In this document: positions 1 to 10,058 of the stretch, one piece after another | Layout: each line of letters starts with the position of its first letter | Position numbering within the stretch: the stretch's first letter is position 1 | Source: Drechslerella dactyloides | Taxonomy: Eukaryota > Ascomycota > Orbiliomycetes > Orbiliales > Orbiliaceae | Reading direction: 5' to 3' | Length of the DNA stretch: 64,000 nucleotides | Assembly: GCA_020064725.1 (NCBI GenBank) | Contig: JAGTWJ010000001.1 | Coordinates: 2,728,001 to 2,792,000 of the forward strand | Program-made: the position numbers and the translations under genes | The notes under the pieces: generated by a model | What the model saw: the letters and a program-made list of their open reading frames with translations, nothing else | What the model was told of the DNA's origin: nothing | Databases searched by the model: none

Positions 1-949
1 TGATCTCGGCGTTGCGTCCGCGCCGGCCCATGAACATGCGCATCTCGGCCTCGTCCATGCCAACTTGCTCGCTGATGCTCTGGAACGTCTGCGGACCCAC
101 GGCTGGCGCATTGTCGTCCGGCAGCGCGTACGTGGCCTCGACGTCGGCTGGGGGGTCCGCAGGGGTGGTGTCCTCGTCGTCGTCGACGGGCGGTGCTGCG
201 GTGTCTTCGATGAGGATGGGCTTGTACTCGCCAGTTGGCGGCGCGGATAGCGGCTTCTCGGCGAGTGCCGAACCCAGGGAGAAAAGCGAGACCTTCGCGT
301 CCTTGCTATCCGGTTTCGCAGGCTTGGATTGCTTCTTCGCGGTCGATTTGCGGAACAACGGCTGAATTGCGCGACCTTGGATCGGTCCCGCGGAGGGTGT
401 CACCGTCGCTGGCGGGGGAGCTGGTGCTGGTGCTGGTGTGTCGTCGTCCATGCCCGTGCCCGCGTACTCGACCTTCTTGATCCCGCCGCCGAGGGTACGC
501 GGGGTGGCACCGGCTGTGACAGCAGCAGCAGAAGCCTCGGCCTTCTTCTCCTCCTTGTCCGCCTCCTGTGCCGCTTTCACGGCCTCCGCGCCGGTTCTCT
601 TGGGCGCCGGCAGGAAGCTCAACAGCCCGCTTCCACCGGCGGCTTTGCCGACGCCTCGACGCGAGGAAGAGGAAGTGGCCAGCGCGTCCGGGTCTTCGTC
701 ATCGCGCGAGATTTTGGGAAGGTCGACTTTGATCTTGCGCGGGCCGGAGGGATTCGCGGAGCCGTCGGAGGGGCCTGTGGCACCGGCGTCATCGTCGACG
801 ACGAGCTTGCGCTTCTTGGCCGGCGGCGGGAGGAAGGACGCCAGGGAGGACTTTGACTTTGGCTTGGTCTTTAAAGCAGGGGCGGCAGTGGCGGGCGGGT
901 CGCCTTCAGCGTCGGAGGGCTCGGAGTCGGAGTATGCTACCAGGGCCAT
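1..949 (-). CDS. PRCC-like protein (Mad2B-interacting / splicing-associated), partial
   Basis: The gene is read leftward from the ATG at 949-947 and stays open to the window edge, giving 316 codons with the C-terminus missing. The product is acidic and proline/alanine-rich. It opens with MALVAYSDSEPSDAEGD, has a basic nuclear-localisation-like stretch (PPPAKKRK) near residue 43, and a conserved later stretch around GGGIKKVEYAG. This order of acidic start, PPPAKKRK-like NLS and low-complexity middle is that of PRCC family proteins, nuclear factors linked in animals to Mad2B and pre-mRNA splicing. The diagnostic PRCC C-terminal domain lies beyond the window, although the last visible residues (MRMFMGRRGRNAEI) fit its beginning. 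No intron is needed. The gene diverges from the oxidoreductase at 1621. The family call is likely; the function in this organism is inferred. Confidence 0.75.
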   Translation of the reverse strand, partial: MALVAYSDSEPSDAEGDPPATAAPALKTKPKSKSSLASFLPPPAKKRKLVVDDDAGATGPSDGSANPSGPRKIKVDLPKISRDDEDPDALATSSSSRRGVGKAAGGSGLLSFLPAPKRTGAEAVKAAQEADKEEKKAEASAAAVTAGATPRTLGGGIKKVEYAGTGMDDDTPAPAPAPPPATVTPSAGPIQGRAIQPLFRKSTAKKQSKPAKPDSKDAKVSLFSLGSALAEKPLSAPPTGEYKPILIEDTAAPPVDDDEDTTPADPPADVEATYALPDDNAPAVGPQTFQSISEQVGMDEAEMRMFMGRRGRNAEI

Positions 950-1620
950 CGCGTGCGATACTGTACAAGTGCGATGACACAGGTGATGATGGAGGGATGG
1001 AGGGATGTGGGAGGGAGAGGTTCCAGTTGGTGGATGAGATGTTGCAGGTGGAGCCAATTTGTCGGGCTGGCGGCCACGAACGGACAGGCGGCCGAAACAC
1101 CAACCGCCGCCCACGAACACTGCTTCCTGATCGCGCGACGACGCTCCGGACGAGATGCCAGATACGGGCAAAGCACGCACGCACGACCGATAGCAGGGCC
1201 CTATCAGGATAATTGATACCGCCCAACAATAAGCCTCGGCTGAACCGCCATGTGGGCGGCGTGGCCACGGCAGGGAACACGACCGCGACCATGAATTCGC
1301 ACAAGAGCGGACCCGGAAGCCGGATCGATGCTGAGATTCTGGTATGAAGTTTGACATCGACGGTCGACAGCGTGCGAGCAGGGATATCTCGCCCGGTATA
1401 TAACTCGGAGCGCGTGCGCGTGCTTCCCACTTGCCAGGGCTACAGTGCTAATTCATACTATTTATTCCATTCCTCCAGCCTCTCTTGGATAAATTATCTT
1501 GTCGTCATCGATAGATAGATTCACACATCTACACAATATCTCCTATCATTCGCCCTCCTCTCCCCTTCGTCCGTCTAGTCTACGTACAGCGTATCGCAGT
1601 TGCAGGGAGGATTGTTTGAA
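950..1620. other. Divergent intergenic region, PRCC-like / oxidoreductase
   Basis: These 671 bp hold the start regions of two divergent genes. The only clear element is a TATA-like site near the oxidoreductase; the short open frames here show no family signature. Confidence 0.6.
1397..1403 (+). promoter_or_regulatory. TATA box of the oxidoreductase gene
   Basis: TATATAA lies about 220 bp upstream of the ATG at 1621. The position allows a 5' UTR of about 190 nt; there is no independent evidence for the start site. Confidence 0.4.
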
Positions 1621-3458
1621 ATGCCGCCTTCAGCGCCCCTCGACATCGTCCTCTTCGGCGCCACCGGCTTCACGGGCTGGATCACCGCCCAGTACATCGC
1701 GCGCCTGGCGACGCCGGACCTGCGCTGGGCCATCGCCGCGCGCTCGCAGGACAAGCTGGCCGCCAAGCTGCAGGAGCTGCGTCGCCTCTTCCCTGACCGC
1801 GCTCCGCCTGGTAAATACCCTTCTCCCTCGATATATCTTTCGTCTCGTCGTCATTGCATTCCAGAGTGCGTCGGTAGGATGCGACTGTGGATGTGCGACC
1901 TTGCAGCGCGCATGCGTCCATGTTGCATTTTGCATGCGCGTACATATCACGCATACACATGCATACAGCATCACCAGTCTCCAATAACGGATGTGTATCG
2001 AACCAGCGCTGACGAGTGATATCATCTCCAGAAATCATCGTAGCGGGCCTCGACGACGCCTCAGCCGTGCGATTGGCTGGCGCCGCCAAAGTCGTAATCT
2101 CAACCGTCGGACCGGTGAGTCAATCACACTCCCGATATATATAGAAATATATCTCGCAACTTTGACTGACGAGAATCTTTTATCGCGGGTAGTACTGTCG
2201 GTATGGCTCTGGCCTCGTCAAGGCGTGTGCCGAAGCCGGCACGCACTACATCGACTGTAAGTGTACAACAATTGCGATATTTGATATATCGCTGCTGCGG
2301 ACTCCGGTATCGATGGCATGCTGACTGACGTGTGGATGGATGAAGGCACGGGCGAGCATACGTGGGTGCTCGACATGATTGAAAAGTACGACGAGACCGC
2401 CCGACGCACAGGCGCACTGGTACGTTGTCTCCCAATACAGCGTATATATAATGCACTTGGGGGGAATGCAATTGTACTGACGGAGTGGATTGTGGGTGTA
2501 GATTATCCCGCAGTCGGCGTTCGAGTCCGCGCCCGCCGACCTGGTCAGCTACAAGGTCGCGAAGACCATCCGCGAAGAATACGGCGTCGGCACCAAAGAC
2601 GTCACCTTCTCCCTCCACAACCTCAAGTACTTACTCACCCTCTCACCCCCACCCCCACCTCCACACATCCATCTATACAGCCAGAGTACGCTAACAGTAT
2701 TTGAATATAGCGGCGGCGCATCCGGCGGCACGATGGAGACGTTCTTCAGCGTAATCGAAGTCTTCGGCCTCCGCCGCATCGCCTCCTCGTCCGCCCCTCT
2801 CGCCCTCTCGCCCGTTCAGAAATCCCGCAGCTACAACTACCCGTTCCGTCTGCCGGTCTTCACGCACCCCGTTCTCGGCACGCTCACGCCCTGGCTGCAG
2901 GGCACGCCTGACCGCGCGATCGTAATGCGCTCGTGGGGACTGACGGAGCAGTATACACCCGCGCAATCCTACGGTTCCTCCTTCGGATTCGCGGAGTACA
3001 AGCGTGTGAAGAACGTGCTCGAGGGCGCGGCGCTATGGCTTACCATCACGGTGTTGAGCGTCGGCGTGCTGCTTGCGCCGTTCCGGTGGATCGCAAGGCG
3101 GGTGGTGATGCAGCCTGGTCTCGGTCCGAGTCAAAAGTTCGACATCAACCGCCAGGGCAGTCTTGAGTGGCGGGCTGTCGGCGTCGCTGATACTGCCGAC
3201 AGCAAAAGCGAGAAGAAGGTTCTGGCGAGCATGCGGTATGACGAGGGTGATGCGTACGCGCTGACGGCGCTGCTTATCGTCGAGGCGGCGCTTGCGGTGC
3301 TGGATGTGCAGAGCCGGCGGGAGGCCGGGACGGCGGCGGAGATGGAGTGTCTTGCGGGTAAGATTGGCGGTGGGGTGTTGACGCCGGCGAGTTTGGGGGA
3401 CGTGTATTTGAACCGGTTGGATGCCGTTGGCGTCAAGGTCATCGCGAAGACGCTGTAG
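1621..3458 (+). CDS. Saccharopine dehydrogenase-like oxidoreductase (SCCPDH / trans-acting enoyl reductase family)
   Basis: Six exons: 1621-1810, 2032-2114, 2193-2256, 2346-2419, 2502-2626 and 2711-3458, joining in frame to 427 residues, the usual size for the family. The N-terminus DIVLFGATGFTGWITAQYIA is a dinucleotide-binding Rossmann start (GATGFTG). VVISTVGP follows at the second beta strand, then the family stretch THYIDCTGEHTW, which is rebuilt only when introns 3 and 4 are removed. A hydrophobic segment near residue 300 (ALWLTITVLSVGVLLAPF) may anchor the protein to a membrane or lipid droplet, as described for animal SCCPDH. The lysine-pathway saccharopine dehydrogenase differs in architecture, so lysine metabolism is not implied; the substrate is unknown. 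The gene converges on the epoxide hydrolase with 191 bp between stop codons. Confidence 0.88.
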
Positions 3459-3649
3459 TCTGATACTTATATTGGTTTCTGTCTTCTTTCGTGTGTGCAT
3501 TGCAGTTTTATACACTTTCGTATTAATAGTGTAGGTTAGTTTAGACGGCACCAACAGTGTGTTTGGCATTGGATCGATATAATAGTATTGATAATTATTT
3601 TATACAACTAGTGTACATACACTCAGCCGGGTCCGCATGACTGCACCGA

Positions 3650-5097
3650 TTACAGGCGGGCTCTGGGGCCGAACAACCGGTCGTCAAGCCACGATGCGAT
3701 GAGCGCGTTCACCTCGTCCGTCTTCTCCCACGCCATCCAGTGGCTGCACTCGAGCGTGCGGGTGGTGAGGTCGGGAATGAAGCGGCCCTGTCCCGCGGCC
3801 ATGGACGGCGGCAGGGCGGCGTCTCGGGAGGCGCCGAGGAAGAGCACCGGTACCTTTATCACCGGGTCATGCAGACTACACACTCACATCCTCCGTCAGC
3901 ACGACAAAATACAAATCAACCTCCAACGATACGATATTATATCATATATGGGATATGATATGGGGAGCATTGGGTGTATATACGCACACTTTCTCGTCGT
4001 CGTGGTTCTCGCGCCGGGTACGGTAGTAGCTCAACGGGCCGTGCATGCCCACGCGGTCGAACTGGTCGACATACCACTCCATCTCCTCCTCGCTCAGTAT
4101 CCACCCCATCGGCACATCGCCAACCGCATCCATAATGTTCCGCGTCACATTGATATTAATCTCCACGCCCGCGGTTCTCCCATCCCCGACGCCACGGTAC
4201 ATCGCTTTCAGAAAGCGGCGAATGTTATACGGGCCCGCCATGTCCCGTTCCGTCTGGGGATCCGCCAGCGCGATCTGGTATGCAAAGTTCGGCAGCCGGC
4301 GGACGACGTCCGACAGCGGGAGGTAGGGCGATGACGGGTGCGGCGGCGCGTAGGGGACGCAGAGGGAGATTATGTGGGATACCTTCGCGGGATGGTAGTT
4401 GTACAGTCGGAAGGCGATCATGGAGCCCCAGTCGTGCGCGAGGAGGATGGCGGCGGGGATGGACAGGTGGTCGAGCAGGGCTGCTAGGGCGTCCGCGTTC
4501 CGTTTGAGGGAGTACAGCGACGTCTGGCCCTTCGGCGCGCTCTACAATATACCAGCATCAATCAATATCATATGTAATTGTATATTGTTACTGGGGTATA
4601 TTGAGGATATGAACGTACGCTTCCGCCGTAGCCGAGGCAGTCGACGGCGATGACGCGCAGGTCCAAGGCCAGCAGCGCGGGGATCTGGTAGCGCCATGTG
4701 TCTGCCGTATATTACCATTGCATTAGCATTTGATATTCACAATCACGTATCATGATATCAAAAGGAATGTATGTGTTACTAACACCAGAGATCTGGGAAT
4801 CCGTGGATCTGTTTAGTGATATACCCGTCAGCATATATTCTCAAGATAGAGCGAAGAAAGAATAATCTTACGCAGAGGACGGTTGCGCGCGGGGGACCCT
4901 CCGGCTCTCCGATCACGTAGTCTGTATTATATCATATCGCAGTGTCAGCAGTTGTTGGATATTGTGTGTTGTAGAGAGAGAGTAATTAAGGACGCACGGA
5001 GGGTGACGCCGTTGACGGCTGCGGAGGCGTGTTTGACGCGACTGTCGTCCGTCGGGTGGATCGGATTGACCGAGCGCATTCTCGCCAGATATTCCAT
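3650..5097 (-). CDS. Epoxide hydrolase, alpha/beta-hydrolase fold
   Basis: Six exons read leftward: 5097-4998, 4921-4872, 4808-4784, 4701-4619, 4541-3988 and 3875-3650, giving 345 residues. The motif order is that of soluble epoxide hydrolases: oxyanion-hole HGFP at residues 52-55, nucleophile Asp123 in AHDWGS, cap-domain tyrosines in GPYNIRRFLKAMY and GPLSYYRTR, charge-relay Asp near 289 (GASRDAALP) and catalytic His near 316 (SHWMAWEK). The Asp nucleophile (HDWG) and paired cap tyrosines separate it from haloalkane dehalogenases and serine esterases. No signal peptide is seen, so it is probably cytosolic. Expected reaction: hydrolysis of an epoxide to a vicinal diol; the substrate is unknown. 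Exon 3 is only 25 nt; using gttagt as its donor restores DLWYTWRYQIP, while the neighbouring GT creates a stop. Confidence 0.9.
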
Positions 5098-6586
5098 CGC
5101 CAATATCACCGTCTATCCTGCTCTAAATCTATGCGTGTATTGCGTACGATGGCGATGCGATGGGTGGAGTTGCGAGTCGGAGTTCTATGTTTTGAAGTAA
5201 GGGCAGCTCGAACTGCTGGCCGTGTGCGAAGCATGCGCCCGAGAGCCTGGCTAAGGGGCGTCCCCTGGCCTGCTATTATACAACAACAGACTGCCTATCT
5301 TATATGGATGCCAGCGGCTGCCGGCTAACGACAGGCTGCTCATCTGATGCCGAAAACACACGGCAGCGGGCAGTTTATCTGTGTTTACTACGTGCGGACG
5401 GACTGGGATCTTGCGGTGTATACTGTACTACTACATGTAGATTTAGTTTTAGCTTCGGGGCGGCCGATGCGAGCGATGCCAGCCGAATCTCTGGCGATGC
5501 GGGCGACGCCAGCTCGCGATTGGACGGCCCGGCCGGGATTTTCAGCCGAAGAAGAAGCTAAGTTTCCAGCTAGCCAGCGGGCTTCCTCAGGCCAGCCCGC
5601 ATACTTTTTGTAAAGAAAACCCTCCTGTCGCAATTGAGAATTGCTCCTTGCATAGGCCGATACATTGTGCATACAGACATGCATCCCTCGCTTGCTAGTT
5701 AACTGTGGCGTTCAACATTCCAGGCCCCGTTACGGGTGCCTGTGCTAGCCTTCATCAATGGTATGACAAGACAGGCCGCCTGGCCTTTCCTTGCAGCACT
5801 AAATTTATAAACTTATAACGGGAAAATGTTGCATTTTCTGTCTTTTCTTATAACTGCGGGCTGGCGTATAGCTCGAGATTACCCAATGTGCATTCCACGC
5901 CCTGCGGACGGATTTAAATAATATAACACCAGAACACACCCGCCGTAGCCCTATATAAATATTCCATATAAGATAGATATTATAGGATACTACGGGACGG
6001 CATGCTAGACTCGACGGGGCGATGGTTTGCAGCCGTGCATGTCGGCATGTCTGCCCTGGCAGCAGCTGGAATTCCGACAATCGCGATTGGCAGACCGCCT
6101 GGCTGTCCGCCCGCCCGTCTGTCTACACAGCCCGCGTTGAGTCTGGCCGTCTGCGGGTTCTCCCGAATTCTTCTCGCCGGCAGATTCGTTCTGAATCCTA
6201 TCAACAGCCGGGCGAACGTTTCGAACGAATGGGCGGGCGAGAGGCTGTCGTGTGGATCTGTTGGGCGGGCTGAATCGAAGTGCGTGTCGAACGGCACGGT
6301 GATAGCCATTTTGATTCCCTGACCGTCCCCTTGCGTTCGTCAGATTTGCATTTCCACAGATCCACCGCATATGCCCTCACGATATACATGTGCACGGAAC
6401 CGTATGCTATACAGTTCGGTATATATACTGCCGGCCCGCGTGCAGTCGAGCCCGCCGGCATCTTTCCTGCAAGCTTGCTCGCGGCATCCATCTCAACCGC
6501 AATCGATCAGTAGCATCGATACCAATCACTCTTCCCAGTTTCCGTTTCTCGACTTTTTGATTCCATATCCCTCCGACGATAGCACA
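5098..6586. other. Intergenic region upstream of the NAT-like gene
   Basis: About 1.5 kb between divergent genes. Overlapping open frames of 80-120 codons occur on both strands between 5980 and 6370, but none has a recognisable domain or codon signal. The right end is the promoter of the NAT-like gene. Confidence 0.55.
6420..6427 (+). promoter_or_regulatory. TATA box of the NAT-like gene
   Basis: TATATATA lies 160 bp upstream of the ATG at 6587. Confidence 0.4.
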
Positions 6587-7680
6587 ATGGCGGCCGAAGA
6601 TGTGATGGCATCCCGCTTGGCGGCCTTCTACTCCGCGTACGAGATCGTCGAGTACCTCCGCTTCCTGTTCTCCGTCGAAGAAATCCCGCCCGTCTTCCCC
6701 GTCTCCGTTGACAACCTCGCCACCATCCTGCTGCGGCACATCTCCTGCGTGCCATTCAACAATATCGGTCGGTCCCAGCCCTTCCCTGTCTTCGTTGAAT
6801 CCAAGGCATCCATCCAGACGGACGGCCGAGCAGTTTGAACTGATGAACCCGTCTAGAGATGCACTACTCCGTCCACCGGATGGACCCCTTGTGCCCCCGT
6901 AGCGTGTTCGACAAGGTCATCCGCCGCGAGCGTGGCGGCATCCACCTCGAGCTCAATAGCCTCTTCACCACCCTCCTCTGCAGCATCGGCTACAACGCCT
7001 GGCTGGTCCCCGCGCGTGTCGCCGTCGAACAGACCAAGCCTTCGAACGGTTCCCGCGCCTTCCGCGGCATCACCCACTGCGTGCCCCTCGTCGAGATCGC
7101 CGACGTGCTCACCGGTGAAAAGCAAGTCTACCTCGCCGACGTCGCCTCCGGCGGTGCGAACATCCTCACGCCGATACCGCTAGAGGCAGCGACGCCCGAA
7201 GACGACCCGTACCCCGGCGTCCTGGAGGAAAGCCACAGACTGGTTCGCGTCTTCTTGCCGGGCGTACTCCGGCCGGAGCTCCACTGGCTGCTGCAGCACC
7301 GCACGGGGGACGACGCGCCGTGGGTCGACCTGTACGCTTTCCAAGAGCACGAGATGACCAGGAACGACTTCAGGGCCCTGTCGCGCTCGTCCGTCGAGCG
7401 GCTGTCGGTCCTCGCGGAGAACGTCATCGCTGCGAGGATCATCCGCGACGGCGACGAGGCCGTGGGCAAGTATGTGCTGTTGAACAACCAGCTGAAGACG
7501 GTCAAGCAGGCGGACGGGGTGTCCGCCGACAGCACCGACCCATTGACGGCAGAGACGGTGACCCTGCTGGTTAACGAGACGGCGAGAGCCGAGGCGCTGA
7601 GGGAGTTCTTCTGGATCGATCTTGATGCGGCGGAGAGAGATGCGATCCTCCAGCGGAAGACGGCGCTGCCGTCGTTTTAG
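6587..7680 (+). CDS. Arylamine N-acetyltransferase homologue without the catalytic cysteine
   Basis: Two exons, 6587-6767 and 6857-7680, encode 334 residues. The join gives CVPFNNIEMHYSVHR, matching the NAT stretch before the active site (typically IPFENLDIHYS). NAT enzymes use a Cys-His-Asp triad to move acetyl (or malonyl, propionyl) groups from CoA thioesters to arylamines. Here the His and Asp positions are present (His134 in GITHCVPLV, Asp155 in YLADVASGG), but the Cys motif RGG-aromatic-C-x-E-x-N reads RGGIHLELN, with His90 at the cysteine position. The codons CGT GGC GGC ATC CAC are unambiguous as given. Classical ping-pong acetyl transfer is therefore unlikely. The frame is otherwise intact, arguing against recent decay. 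An alternative is a non-catalytic or altered-chemistry NAT paralogue. Confidence 0.8.
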
Positions 7681-8272
7681 AAAAGTCTAGTTGGCAAGGT
7701 TAGGATTTTGATTTGTGAGTCGGATTGCGGGAATACATACATACACGCACACGCACACGCATACACATGTACAGTCAACTACATTGTCTCGACGGCGGTG
7801 GTGGAGAGCGCTTTTTGTACCAAGTAGCAGGGAGAGTTTAGTGCCGCGGGCTTGGCGCGCGATACGTAGCGAGTGAGCAGTTGAATCCGCGGTGGCTGTT
7901 CCAGTCTCCACCGCTGCCACATCGATCATGGTCACCACCACCGTTACCATTCTTCGGCATCAACCGTTCCTGCACTGGCTATAGCCCACGCCCCCACGTA
8001 TAATATACCGTACATACCTACACTCCGAGTCCATATCATTACCCGACCGATTGTGCACGCGATAGCCCGCTCGCCGGTCGAACGTAGTCACGCCGAACCA
8101 TGCGACTTCGTGCCAAACTCTTTACCGCCGCAGCCCACTGGAACCCGCGCACCATCATCCCGCACCGAACTTGACTTGCCTCGCCGTCGCGATTACCCTC
8201 GATTACCTATCTACCCATCTGCCTACCTACCTTGCCCACGCGCATCGACGGCTGAAGGAATAGCGCGGCAAG
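7681..8272. other. Intergenic, NAT-like 3' side / CTK3 5' side
   Basis: About 590 bp. It contains an imperfect CA/TACA microsatellite at 7735-7770; otherwise nothing but the CTK3 promoter is expected here. Confidence 0.5.
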
Positions 8273-9362
8273 ATGTCGGACCCGTTCGAGATCAGACTGC
8301 AGTTCACCAAGATGCTGCAGCGGCTGAACGCCTCGGTGAACGCATCTAAGAATTGCGCCGCCTTCGCCCTCAAGCACAAGGACCTCGACGAGGACCTGCA
8401 CAGCTGCATCCTCGAGCAGCTGGAGACAGTACGTCAGACACCCGAATCCTAGTCGACAGCCACGAGGTTGAGAACCGAGACGGCTAACGTATCGTCGTGA
8501 ACAGTCCAGCATGAACAACCGCGTCAACCTCCTCTACTTCATCGAGCACCTGCTCGAGATGTCCGTCGCCAAGAGCATCACAAACTACATCCCGATGATC
8601 CAGTCCGAGTTCCGCACCATCGTCGACTGCGTCAGCCCGGCCGACCAGTCCGGCCTGCAGAACATCGCGTCCACGCGCAAGGTGCTCACGAAGATCAAGG
8701 ACGCCAAGCTGCTGCCCACCGACACCTACGACACCCTCATCCACTCCCTCAACGAGCGCGAGCGCGCGGGCCAGCACGCCCACCGCCTCGAGGAGGAAGG
8801 CGAGAGCGATAAAGCCGACTCGGAGGAACTCGAAGAGGTCGACCAGGTGCCCAACGGCGTCACGACCGCCACCACCGCCACGACAACCACCACCACCGTC
8901 GTCGGAAAGGACCCGGAATACAACTCCGACAGCGCGCGTCGCTCCCCATCCGCGCCTACCGCGGCTGCCCCTACGGCGGCGGCGATGCCGTACTCCCCAT
9001 CCGCTGTAAACGTCACCGTCGATGCAAGTTCCCTCGGCAGCACGCCGACGCCGACACCAGCGGAACCCCGCCGCCCGCCGACCACATCGCAAACAACAAC
9101 GTTCAAGCGGCCGCCGAAACAGGTGATCGAAGAGCGGATGGAGGAGGACCGCGAGCGGCACAAGCGGCTGAGAGAAACGATCTGGGCGATATACCCCGCG
9201 CGCGACGACGACCTGCTGGACCGCGCTCTCGACGGCCTGGAGGCGTTTGTCGGGCCGGAGTTTGAGATGTTCTGGGGCGATGCGACGGAGGCGGAGATTA
9301 ACGATGACGATATGGAGTTGATGGCGGAGGAGGCCGAGCTGAAGGCCGAGAGTCTGTCGTAA
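8273..9362 (+). CDS. CTK3: CTD kinase I gamma subunit (Ctk3)
   Basis: Exons 8273-8428 and 8505-9362 encode 337 residues. The N-terminal 130 residues match the Ctk3 CID-like domain: DPFEIRLQFTKMLQRLNASV, then DLDEDLHSCILEQLE, then NRVNLLYFIEHLLEMS. The intron falls between the second and third blocks. A low-complexity middle (Thr/Ala/Pro-rich, about residues 180-270) leads to a conserved C-terminal part with RERHKRLRETIWAI, typical of the Ctk3 C-terminal region that binds the kinase-cyclin pair. In yeast, CTDK-I phosphorylates Ser2 of the RNA polymerase II CTD during elongation, and Ctk3 stabilises the cyclin subunit. A diverged copy of the last coding bases recurs at 12099-12122. Confidence 0.9.
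9338..9361 (+). repeat. CTK3 3' end, matched by a copy at 12099-12122
   Basis: Twenty-three of 24 bases are identical between the end of CTK3 and 12099-12122, between the two kinase genes. This fits a tandem duplication whose left breakpoint lay in the CTK3 tail. Confidence 0.6.
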
Positions 9363-10058
9363 ACTGTGGAAAACCAGTTCGAGACTCGGTGACAAAGTAA
9401 GCAATTTGTATATATATACTATATATTTGATATCAGGTCAGAGCATGACATATATACCCATGAGCGAAAAATACCGAAGGGCATCTTTTGCGAATCCAGA
9501 ACAGTGAGCTGGCGTCTGGCACTGGGACGAGATTTATTACTTAGTGAGGCGGTACCTAAGTAACTAAGGCGCGGATGCTTCCATATATCTCTCCAGCTGG
9601 TTCCACGTGCTAGCGTGATATGCCACAAGAGCTCTAAAAAGCTTCCAAGCATAATATTTTGTTCTTCTTCAAACTCTCTCAGTTCTCCACAAACATCGCC
9701 ATGATCTAAGACCAGCCGCAATATATCTCTCTACCTTCCGGTGCCCCGTACATTTTCAACGAACGAACTGGTCTAGAAGTCGAAGATAGTCAAGGTTCCG
9801 AACCTTACAGATCGGCCCAAATCAGGAATACTGTATCAGAGTAGGGTAGCCGGTAGCTCCCTTGCTCATTACCGCCAGTCGATTGATACCGATTGGTATG
9901 TGGCTTCCGCTCCAAACTTCCTGGCTAATTACATCCAATAGTTACTGTTGTATGCAACTTCCGTGCCGTCTGTGCTGTTGAGATCACGCCTGCAGAGCCG
10001 TGTTTTAGTGCCTTTATCCGTTGACCGCCGCTGATAAATTAACACTGAAGCTGCCACT
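9363..10058. other. Intergenic, CTK3 / kinase copy 1
   Basis: About 700 bp, AT-richer than the flanking genes, with a TA-rich tract at 9409-9427. No gene or convincing promoter element was recognised. Confidence 0.5.

Noticed and set aside
8484..9404. Long minus frame opposite CTK3
   Set aside because: Gly/Val/Arg-rich shadow of CTK3 codons, no family signature.
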